Shown here: in pieces, positions 1 through 6,038 of the stretch
Layout: the number at the start of each line of letters is the position of its first letter
Position numbering within the stretch: the first letter of the stretch is position 1
From: Bacteroidales bacterium
GTDB taxonomy: Bacteria > Bacteroidota > Bacteroidia > Bacteroidales > GCA-2748055
NCBI GenBank assembly: GCA_023135025.1
Contig: JAGLTY010000026.1
Span: forward strand, 1 to 12,312
Direction of reading: 5' to 3'
DNA: 12,312 nucleotides
The notes under the pieces: model-generated
What the model was told of the DNA's origin: nothing
Seen by the model: the letters and a program-made list of their open reading frames with translations, nothing else
Databases searched by the model: none
Position numbers and translations under genes: made by a program

Positions 1-1057
1 TCAGTTCAATGGAGAGGTTCACTGTAAAAGTATCTTCTTTTGTTTCAATATCAATAGTATGTTTACCGGGGTAGAGCAGCTCCAGCCGCTGCCTGGTATT
101 ATCGATGCCAATTCCTTTTTGCTGCTCCGGCTCAACCCTGTCGGTTTCTCCACGGCTGTTTTGAATCCTGAACTGAAGTTTTTGACCCGATATAGTCATA
201 TGAATATGTACAAAAGCTTCACCCGGACTTCCCCGGAGTCCGTGTTTGAAACTGTTTTCGATAAACGGAATCAGCAGCATGGGGGCGATCAGCAATGCAC
301 CCGGATCCCCGTCGACCTCCAATTTTATATCTGTACGATCAGGATCCACACGGTGGCGGTACATCTCCACGTAATCCCTGATCATTCCGATCTCCTTTTC
401 CAGTTCAACGGTGGGTTGACCGGTTTCGTAGAGGGTATATTTCAGGATGCCTGAAAGCTGAAGGATCACCTCCGGAGAGCGTTCCGATCTCTCCAGCGAC
501 AGTGCATAGATGGTCTGCAGGCTGTTCAGCAGGAAATGGGGATTGATCTGGGACTGTAGCGACTGCAGCTGGTGGGTGGTGGTCATGCGTTCAACCCGTA
601 AAAGCATAAACCAGCTTCGGGAGAGTTTCAGCAGAGTGGTAAGTACCAAAAAGCTCCCGGTATAGAGCATCAGTACGGGTACATTGTAATAGGAGATGAA
701 ATAGTAACCCGGAAGGAGCAGGTCGATCCATCTGTCGAACAGGAGATAGAGGAACAGTGCTCCTCCACCTATGAGAATCAGGAGGATGAGTGTGTAGAGG
801 AGGTATTTTTCTCTCCTGAGAAACCTGGGAACGGCCAGATAGAGGTTGAGGTATACAATGGTTACGATGGGAACAAGGAAGATAAAGGTGAAGATTACAT
901 CGATCTTCTCTACAGATCCGGATCCTTTGAAAATATTGAAGAGGATCAGCAGGGCCACACCCCAGAAAACGAGGTGTTGCCACCAGCGGTTCTTAAAAAT
1001 CATCAGATCAGTAAGGTTCAACCTGGATGGCTGGTTTTTCCGGAGGGGCACCTTCAT
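1..1057 (-). CDS. LytS/YehU-type sensor histidine kinase, 3' end cut by the window edge
   Basis: Membrane sensor kinase that would phosphorylate a LytTR-type response regulator. The frame is open for 352 codons and leaves the window at position 1 with no stop. Four hydrophobic segments lie at about residues 27-43, 52-75, 86-107 and 118-145, with very short loops and no large extracellular sensor domain. The His_kinase box reads QSQINPHFLLNSLQ with the likely phosphoacceptor His174. The ATP-binding half has an N-box (PFIENSFKHG, about 264-273) and a G-box (GIGIDNTRQRLELLYP, about 315-330), both typical of this family. The ATG at 1057-1055 is supported by an in-frame TGA three codons upstream (1066-1064). 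No Shine-Dalgarno sequence is seen. Only the last few codons should be missing. The partner regulator is usually the next gene, so it should lie just left of the window. A LytTR-like direct repeat sits about 40 bp upstream. Confidence 0.93.
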   Translation of the reverse strand, partial: MKVPLRKNQPSRLNLTDLMIFKNRWWQHLVFWGVALLILFNIFKGSGSVEKIDVIFTFIFLVPIVTIVYLNLYLAVPRFLRREKYLLYTLILLILIGGGALFLYLLFDRWIDLLLPGYYFISYYNVPVLMLYTGSFLVLTTLLKLSRSWFMLLRVERMTTTHQLQSLQSQINPHFLLNSLQTIYALSLERSERSPEVILQLSGILKYTLYETGQPTVELEKEIGMIRDYVEMYRHRVDPDRTDIKLEVDGDPGALLIAPMLLIPFIENSFKHGLRGSPGEAFVHIHMTISGQKLQFRIQNSRGETDRVEPEQQKGIGIDNTRQRLELLYPGKHTIDIETKEDTFTVNLSIEL

Positions 1058-1095
1058 GGGAGCTCAATTTAAGAAAAACCACCTGCGCATAAAAT

Positions 1096-1130
1096 TTTTT
1101 CGATGAAACAGGCTCATTGATCGGTAATCG
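1096..1130 (-). promoter_or_regulatory. LytTR-like direct-repeat operator upstream of the histidine kinase
   Basis: On the plus strand TTTTCGATGAAAC (1097-1109) is followed exactly 21 bp later by a second, weaker copy, TCGGTAAT (1121-1128). The proximal copy lies about 40 bp upstream of the kinase ATG. Two half-sites one 21-bp period apart on the same face of the helix is the known geometry for LytTR regulators such as AgrA, AlgR and ComE. Almost the same element occurs at 12272-12305. Match to the published LytTR half-site consensus is only partial, so the regulator's identity is inferred. The rest of the 111-bp gap (1058-1168) shows no clear terminator for the oxidoreductase gene upstream and no strong TAnnTTTG box. 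Confidence 0.5.
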
Positions 1131-1168
1131 TTGGAATGGATGAAAAACTGGATGTCTATGGTTGATAA

Positions 1169-2671
1169 TTATGGATTCAGTGTTCCCCAGCCTTTTCTGT
1201 ACTCTCTTTTTACAAATTGGTTGGCCTGTTCAAAATTTGTTATTTTCATGTTTGGGCCATCCCATGTATAATCGATATACCTGCCAGGAAAGGTAAAGGC
1301 TTCCAAATCTCCATAAACTGGATCATTTCTTACAATCTTTTCACGAATATTAAAACTCCTCAATAGGAGGTTCCCCATCAGGACAGTTTCTGTGAGTGGA
1401 CCGGCGTACCCGGCAAATGGCGAATCCACTTCTGCATTTCCGTATCCGGCAATACATGCATCGATCCACTGCCAGTAATGGCCATCCATGCCACCATGTA
1501 CCCTTGGGTACTTCTCCGGGACCTGCACCTTTTCGTTTCTGCTCAGTGGTAACAGAATGGGATTACGTCCACCCCAGCCACATGCTGCTTTTCCTTTGGT
1601 TCCGATGAACAGTGTGCTCCCCTCGTAATCACCCAGACCTGGCCAGTCCCCCATCACATCATTCATATTCACACCCGGTTCAATCTCCACCGGGCGTTCC
1701 GGGGTGATTCCACCATCCATCCAGTAAAGATCCAGGTCCTTGCCGTTTTTCAGCTTGTATCTAAACTTGATTGAGCTTGCAACCGGTCCGCTTTCCGGGT
1801 AGATGGCCTCCTCAAATATTCCTTTATAGAGGGTGGTTGCACTGCAGGAGACTTCGGTTGGAGAGCCCAGCCCCAGCAATTTGAAGGGTGGCCCGATAAT
1901 ATGGCATCCCATATCACCCAGGGCACCGGTACCAAAGCGCCACCATCCCCTCCAGTTAAACGGGACCAGGTTGTCTATGTATGGGGTCTCTTCTGCTGTC
2001 CCCAACCAGAGATCCCAGTTGAGTTCGCTGGGAACCGGAGGTCGTGCGGAGGGCCAGGGGATTCCCTGTGGCCAGACGGGCCTATCGGTCCAGCAATAGA
2101 CCTTCTCAATGTCACCAAGCACATCTGCTTCAATCCATTCACGCAGGATACGCATCCCGTCGCATGATGTACCCTGATCGCCCATCTGGGTAACCACCTT
2201 GTATTTTTCAGAAGCTTCTGTAAGAACACGGGCCTCGTAAATATCATGGGTCAGCGGCTTTTGAAGGTAGAGATGCTTTCGAAGCTGCATGGCTGCCAAC
2301 CCTACTACAGCGTGGTTGTGATCCGGGATGGCCACTGTTACCGCATCGAAATTTTCATGCTCCTTATCAAACATCTCCCTCCAGTCGTGGTAAAAGGGGG
2401 CTTTGGGATACTCTTTTCTGCGAGGTGCTGCCATCCTGTCGTCCACATCGCAGAGACAGGAAATTACCGCGTTTTTCTTTGGTGCTTTTACAAAACGATC
2501 TATATCGAATGCTGCCTGTCCCCCGCAACCCACCGCAGCAATGTGCAGTTTATCGCTGGGTACTACATGTCCAAGTCCGCTAATGGTGTGACTGGGAAGA
2601 ATGGTGAATGCAGCAGTTCCGGTGGCAGTCACCTTAACAAATTTCCTTCGTGATATATCAGTCGGTTTCAT
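1169..2671 (-). CDS. Tat-exported Gfo/Idh/MocA-family oxidoreductase
   Basis: Predicted NAD(P)-dependent sugar or glycoside oxidoreductase, 500 residues. The N-terminus carries a twin-arginine signal, SRRKFVK (residues 7-13), followed by a hydrophobic stretch, so the folded, cofactor-loaded enzyme should act in the periplasm. The Rossmann fold follows with AAVGCGGQA (about 45-53). The usual EKP motif appears as QKPL (137-140), a form I recall as common in Tat-type members, with Lys138 as the expected catalytic lysine. The C-terminal substrate half has GALGDMGCHIIG (249-260), giving the conserved Asp253/His257 pair, and ends with a KREYRKGW-type tail. It is the second gene of a unit with the DUF1080 gene, with a 17-bp gap. 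Members of these two families are known to cooperate in C3 oxidation of glycosides and cleavage of the 3-keto product; the substrate here cannot be read from sequence. Confidence 0.9.
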   Translation of the reverse strand: MKPTDISRRKFVKVTATGTAAFTILPSHTISGLGHVVPSDKLHIAAVGCGGQAAFDIDRFVKAPKKNAVISCLCDVDDRMAAPRRKEYPKAPFYHDWREMFDKEHENFDAVTVAIPDHNHAVVGLAAMQLRKHLYLQKPLTHDIYEARVLTEASEKYKVVTQMGDQGTSCDGMRILREWIEADVLGDIEKVYCWTDRPVWPQGIPWPSARPPVPSELNWDLWLGTAEETPYIDNLVPFNWRGWWRFGTGALGDMGCHIIGPPFKLLGLGSPTEVSCSATTLYKGIFEEAIYPESGPVASSIKFRYKLKNGKDLDLYWMDGGITPERPVEIEPGVNMNDVMGDWPGLGDYEGSTLFIGTKGKAACGWGGRNPILLPLSRNEKVQVPEKYPRVHGGMDGHYWQWIDACIAGYGNAEVDSPFAGYAGPLTETVLMGNLLLRSFNIREKIVRNDPVYGDLEAFTFPGRYIDYTWDGPNMKITNFEQANQFVKREYRKGWGTLNP

Positions 2672-2688
2672 GGTTTACTTGTTTAGGA

Positions 2689-3417
2689 TTATCGAAGGGG
2701 TTTTACAGCCACCTCTTTGAAATATACTACATCCTCCTCACCGTGGTTCTGGACCCCTATATAGCCATAATCCGGCCGGGGCCCTCTGAAGGGCTCAAAG
2801 TCCCAGGTTCTGGAAGGAACCGGATCTCCATCGGTGTAATCGGTAACTTTCTCTCCATTTAAGTAGACAATCGTTCGCGGCCCATCCAGGGTGATCTCGA
2901 AAGTGTTCCACTGGGGTCCCGGTTTGCCCGTTTTGGCCAATGGTTTTGTCAGAGAATATATCATGCCGGTATAGTGATATTCCGTTTCACCTGAGGCTTC
3001 CGGGTCATTGTCAATCTGGATCTCGTGTCCATAAAATACAGGCATCCACTCTTCGAAAGGTTCAATGGGAATACGGACAAAAACTCCTGAGTTACTATTG
3101 GTCTTTTCCATTTTATAAACAACACGGATCTTGCAATTGCCGAACTTCTCTCCGGCCCAGTAGAGGAGTCCCATCCCACCATGTCCCCGTATCAATCCCT
3201 CCTCAACAGTCATGAACCCCTGACCCGCATGTTTCCATCCGGTCAGGTCTTTCCCATTGAACAACTGCCTCCACTGGGTGGTATCTCCCTCCTGAAAGGA
3301 GTTCCTTGTTACACCCAGGGCGAACTGAGAGGAGATGAGAAGGGTAACAGTGAGGCATAATATGAACTTGCTTTGTCGAATGGAGATAGCGTGTGTCATA
3401 AATGTGTTTTTTATCAA
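2689..3417 (-). CDS. DUF1080 (3-keto-disaccharide hydrolase-like) secreted protein
   Basis: Family PF06439, a concanavalin-like beta-sandwich, 242 residues. A hydrophobic signal segment lies at about 18-35 (ILCLTVTLLISS). The start at 3417 gives a long n-region; Met7 (codon at 3399) is an equally plausible start. Family landmarks occur in order: LFNGKDLTGWK (52-62), NSNSGVFVR (107-115), GHEIQIDN (130-137), TGMIYSL (150-156), WNTFEI (170-175) and YIGVQNHG (219-226). Some family members hydrolyse or eliminate the glycosidic bond of 3-keto-glycosides made by Gfo/Idh dehydrogenases, and this gene sits 17 bp upstream of exactly such a dehydrogenase, which makes that role likely. Others are simply annotated as carbohydrate-binding domains. 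Transcribed divergently from the histone-like gene across a 98-bp gap. Confidence 0.9.
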   Translation of the reverse strand: MIKNTFMTHAISIRQSKFILCLTVTLLISSQFALGVTRNSFQEGDTTQWRQLFNGKDLTGWKHAGQGFMTVEEGLIRGHGGMGLLYWAGEKFGNCKIRVVYKMEKTNSNSGVFVRIPIEPFEEWMPVFYGHEIQIDNDPEASGETEYHYTGMIYSLTKPLAKTGKPGPQWNTFEITLDGPRTIVYLNGEKVTDYTDGDPVPSRTWDFEPFRGPRPDYGYIGVQNHGEEDVVYFKEVAVKPLR

Positions 3418-3515
3418 TTTTCAGAATGAAGCAATCAGTCATTGAAACATGGTAAGTTATTGATAAAAATCCTAACTTTCGTTCATTAACTCTTACTAAT
3501 CTAAATCAATTAATC
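3418..3515. promoter_or_regulatory. Divergent intergenic promoter region
   Basis: This 98-bp AT-rich gap separates the leftward DUF1080 gene from the rightward histone-like gene, so both promoters should lie in it. For the rightward gene, TAACTTTC at 3473-3480 matches the Bacteroidota -7 box TAnnTTTG at all but the last base, and the leader after it is A/T-rich up to the ATG at 3516. No TTG lies at the expected distance upstream, so the call is weak. I found no convincing -7 box for the leftward gene and no copy of the TCGATGAAA element. Confidence 0.35.
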
Positions 3516-4037
3516 ATGGCTAAAAAAGGATCAAAAAAAGAATCAAATAAAAAAGATAAAAAGAAGAAGGAGAAGAAGAGTATTCTGGCAAAGCTGAAAG
3601 TCGGAAAGAAAAAGGACGCAAAGAAGAAAGAGTCAAAGAAGAAGGACGCAAAGAAGAAGGATGCCAAGAAAAAGAAATCGAAAAAGAAGGATGTAAAGAA
3701 GAAAGCTGCCAAAAAGAAAGCGGCAAAGAAAAAAGATGCTCCGAAGAAGAAGCCCGTTGAAAAGGTAACTTCACAACCAGAATCATCAGCACCGGCACCA
3801 AAACCGAAACCAGTTTTTAAGCCAGCTACCAAAAGAGTTCCGGCATGGAAACCAGCGCCGAAACCAAAACCGGCTGCCGGGCAGGTGGACCACAGCTCCA
3901 ATTACAAAGTGCATGAGGCCATTAAAAAAGTCAGAGCGATCAAAAACAGGGATGAGTTAATGGTATTTATCAAGGGCGAGAAAAGAGTGACCATTACAAA
4001 GGTGATACCGGCGGCCCTGAATAAATTGAAACAATAG
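3516..4037 (+). CDS. Histone H1-like lysine-repeat protein with small C-terminal domain
   Basis: A 173-residue, extremely basic protein without Cys. Four parts are visible: a Lys-rich start (1-21); nine in-phase pentapeptides of the form KKK-x-[ASV] at 31-75; a Pro/Lys linker of PKPKP type at about 90-120; and a folded-looking tail at 128-173. The tail contains EAIKKVRAIKNRDELMVFIK and then KRVTITKV. The lysine repeats resemble eukaryotic H1 tails and bacterial H1-like proteins, which bind DNA non-specifically, so a nucleoid-compacting role is the best guess. The C-terminal piece resembles a short helical domain I have seen at the end of similar Bacteroidota proteins but cannot name. No signal peptide. 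The ATG at 3516 begins a good MAKKGSKK start. Repeat composition rather than transfer explains its skewed base use. The radical SAM gene starts 22 bp downstream on the same strand. Confidence 0.85.
   Translation: MAKKGSKKESNKKDKKKKEKKSILAKLKVGKKKDAKKKESKKKDAKKKDAKKKKSKKKDVKKKAAKKKAAKKKDAPKKKPVEKVTSQPESSAPAPKPKPVFKPATKRVPAWKPAPKPKPAAGQVDHSSNYKVHEAIKKVRAIKNRDELMVFIKGEKRVTITKVIPAALNKLKQ
3606..3740 (+). repeat. Tandem 15-bp repeat encoding nine KKKx[ASV] pentapeptides
   Basis: Within the histone-like gene, nine consecutive 15-bp units encode KKKDA, KKKES, KKKDA, KKKDA, KKKKS, KKKDV, KKKAA, KKKAA and KKKDA. The peptide register is perfect, while the codons vary between AAA and AAG. That suggests selection on the protein rather than very recent DNA duplication. 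The purine-rich tract also makes long phenylalanine-rich reading frames on the other strand, which I consider artefacts. Confidence 0.85.
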
Positions 4038-4059
4038 ACCCGAGAAAAGGACCTGTTTT

Positions 4060-5178
4060 ATGAGGAGGGAATTTCAGGTCTTCGTCAAACCGGTTGGTGC
4101 CAGGTGCAACCTGGATTGCCACTATTGTTATTACCTTGAAAGGGAACCCCAATTGACTGGCGGACTCCAGGTAATGAGTGGGGAGGTCCTGGAGAAATAT
4201 ATTACCGGACACCTGGAAGCATCTTCAGAACAGGTCGTTATGTTTTCATGGCACGGGGGAGAACCGACCCTGGCAGGAATTGATTTCTACAAGAGAGCGG
4301 TTGAGATTCAGAAAAAGCACCAAATCCCGGGAATCAAGATCATCAATGGGATACAGACCAATGGAACCCTGCTCAATAAGGATTGGTGCGCATTCCTGAA
4401 GGAGGAAGGATTTGTGGTGGGGATCAGTATGGATGGACCTCCGGCATTGCATGACAGGTTTAGGGTAGCAAAAAACCTGGGTTCCTCCTTCACCAGAGTA
4501 CTGCAGGGATACAACCTGTTAATGAAGTACGGGATTCAGACAGAGGTTTTATGTGTGGTAAATGCTGTGAATGTGTTAGAACCACTGGAAATATACCGGT
4601 TCTATAAGGAGCTGGGAGTTCGGTACCTGACTTTTCTTCCTCTGGTGGAGAGAGAACCAGGTTCAATATCTGCAGTGAATGAACGCACGGTTCCTCCCAG
4701 GGCTTTTGGTGAGTTCCTCTGTACAATTTTTGATGAATGGGTTGATAAAGATATCGGATCCATTAAGATCCAGATATTCGAGGAGGCAGCACGGAGTGCT
4801 TTCAAACAGGATCACACCCTTTGCATTTTTAAAAAGAGGTGTGGCGGGGTACCTGTTATCGGGCAAAACGGGGACTTTTACTCATGCGATCATTATGTTG
4901 ATCCGCAAAACAGGCTCGGAAATATTACCAGGCAATCACTGGTTGAACTGCTTGACCATCCGGAACAGGTGGTATTTGGAGAGTCTAAAGAGCTCACCCT
5001 GCCCCAATATTGCAGGGAATCCGAAGTGCTGGACATGTGTAATGGAGAGTGTCCGAAAAACAGGTTCATCACCACACCATCGGGTGACATTGGTCTGAAT
5101 TATCTCTGTGAGGGATACAAACTGTTCTTTAACCACTGCGGGCCGTTTGTGGATGCAGTGGCTGCACAATGGGGTTAA
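4060..5178 (+). CDS. Radical SAM/SPASM protein, anaerobic sulfatase maturase-like (anSME), one SPASM Cys replaced by Ser
   Basis: Cytosolic iron-sulfur enzyme of 372 residues. Known anSMEs oxidise a Cys or Ser in type I sulfatases to formylglycine. The radical SAM cluster motif is CNLDCHYC (Cys16, 20, 23). Core motifs WHGGEPTL, QTNGTLL and GISMDGP follow. The SPASM half has Cys255, Cys261 and Cys276 (in YSCDH, with the base Asp277), spaced as I recall for the Clostridium perfringens enzyme. The later Cys-x2-Cys-x5-Cys-x3-Cys motif is altered: it reads CRESEVLDMCNGEC, so position 321 is Ser (codon TCC at 5020-5022), with Cys318, 327 and 331 present. The final ligand is Cys350 (LNYLCEGYK). No sulfatase lies in the window; maturases are often unlinked. 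It starts 22 bp after the histone-like gene and probably shares its transcript. Overall similarity makes the family secure; activity is less so. Confidence 0.88.
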   Translation: MRREFQVFVKPVGARCNLDCHYCYYLEREPQLTGGLQVMSGEVLEKYITGHLEASSEQVVMFSWHGGEPTLAGIDFYKRAVEIQKKHQIPGIKIINGIQTNGTLLNKDWCAFLKEEGFVVGISMDGPPALHDRFRVAKNLGSSFTRVLQGYNLLMKYGIQTEVLCVVNAVNVLEPLEIYRFYKELGVRYLTFLPLVEREPGSISAVNERTVPPRAFGEFLCTIFDEWVDKDIGSIKIQIFEEAARSAFKQDHTLCIFKKRCGGVPVIGQNGDFYSCDHYVDPQNRLGNITRQSLVELLDHPEQVVFGESKELTLPQYCRESEVLDMCNGECPKNRFITTPSGDIGLNYLCEGYKLFFNHCGPFVDAVAAQWG

Positions 5179-6038
5179 CTCTTTAGCTTCTCCTTAAAAA
5201 AGCCGATGGTTCGCTTCCAGGCAAGTTTGGCAGCCTCTTCGTGATACCGAGATGGATTTGAGTCATTATTGAAAGCGTGTTGTGCTCCCTCGTAGACAAA
5301 GATCTGATACTCAATATCTGCCTCTTTCATTGCTTTTTCAAATGCCTCAATCCCGGCATTGATCCTTTCATCGTCCCCTGCATAATGGGCCATCACAGCA
5401 GCCTTTATTTTTGGCACATCTTCCGGGACAGGCTGTCGTCCGTAGTAGGGTACAGCCGCATCCAGGTCCGGGGCATTGACAGCAACCTGGTTGGTCAAGG
5501 CCCCTCCCCAGCAGAAGCCTGTACAGCCCACTTTGCCGGTTGATAAGGGATGTGTATCAAGATATTTGACGGCAGCCACAAAATCTTTGGTGGTCTGCTC
5601 CCCATCCAGTTCTCTCAGTTTTGTCCTGGCACCATCCACATCATCTATGGGAGTACCACCCAGTGGAGAGAGAGCATCAGGGGCAATGGCCAGGAAACCC
5701 TCTTTCGCCATCCGTTTGTTGACATCCTGGATATGAGGCTGGAGGCCTTTGTTTTCATGGATCACAATCACTGCAGGAAGCTTCTTTTCCCCTTTTGGAC
5801 GGGAGAGCAACGCAATGACCTCTCCTGTGGCGCCGGGATAGGTGATAAATTCAGAGAGGACATCCTCTTCATCAAGGGAGAGGGCAGAGGCATTGACAGA
5901 TTGACTGTCCAGGAGAGGGAGCAAGCCCAGGGCTGCTGCAGTACCACCCGTTAGTATGGATAGTTTTTTAATGAAATCCCGCCTTTCGATTCGGCCACTC
6001 TGGAAATCATCAACCAGTTTACTCATTTTCTTGTCCAT
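5175..6038 (-). CDS. Tat-exported dienelactone hydrolase-family alpha/beta hydrolase
   Basis: A 287-residue alpha/beta hydrolase. It begins with a twin-arginine signal, ERRDFIKK (18-25), followed by a hydrophobic segment ending near Ala50, so it should be periplasmic. Catalytic features of the family are visible: Glu95 in IHENKG, the nucleophile Cys176 in GFCWGGA, Asp222/Asp223 in AGDDERI and His254 in GAQHAF. Cys as nucleophile is typical of dienelactone hydrolases. Last gene of the GH2-GH26 operon: its start overlaps the end of the GH26 gene by 20 bp from Met1, or by 8 bp if Met5 (6026) is used, which suggests coupled translation. The stop overlaps that of the convergent radical SAM gene. 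The substrate is unknown; the context suggests an ester or lactone linked to glycan breakdown, which is inference. Confidence 0.88.
   Translation of the reverse strand: MDKKMSKLVDDFQSGRIERRDFIKKLSILTGGTAAALGLLPLLDSQSVNASALSLDEEDVLSEFITYPGATGEVIALLSRPKGEKKLPAVIVIHENKGLQPHIQDVNKRMAKEGFLAIAPDALSPLGGTPIDDVDGARTKLRELDGEQTTKDFVAAVKYLDTHPLSTGKVGCTGFCWGGALTNQVAVNAPDLDAAVPYYGRQPVPEDVPKIKAAVMAHYAGDDERINAGIEAFEKAMKEADIEYQIFVYEGAQHAFNNDSNPSRYHEEAAKLAWKRTIGFFKEKLKS

Noticed and set aside
591..983. A 130-codon minus-strand frame overlapping the histidine kinase
   Set aside because: It is in a different frame from the kinase, which shows H, N and G boxes and membrane segments through the same bases. The alternative is Pro/His/Arg-rich without structure.
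1138..1146. A third TCGATGAAA-like half-site (GGATGAAAA) after the kinase operator
   Set aside because: It lacks the TCG start and is 38 bp from the first half-site instead of 42, so it does not fit the 21-bp period.
3506..3901. Long phenylalanine-rich frame on the minus strand opposite the histone-like gene
   Set aside because: It is the complement of the AAG/AAA lysine repeats: every Phe/Ser/Leu run mirrors a Lys run. It has no start context or family resemblance, and the plus-strand gene explains the sequence.
3882..4059. A sulfatase-like modification site (Cys/Ser-x-Pro-x-Arg) in the histone-like protein as proof it is the anSME substrate
   Set aside because: Only Ser-x-Pro-x-Pro is present (residues 91-95); the Arg and the downstream TGR-type context are missing. 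Kept only as a weak idea in the findings.
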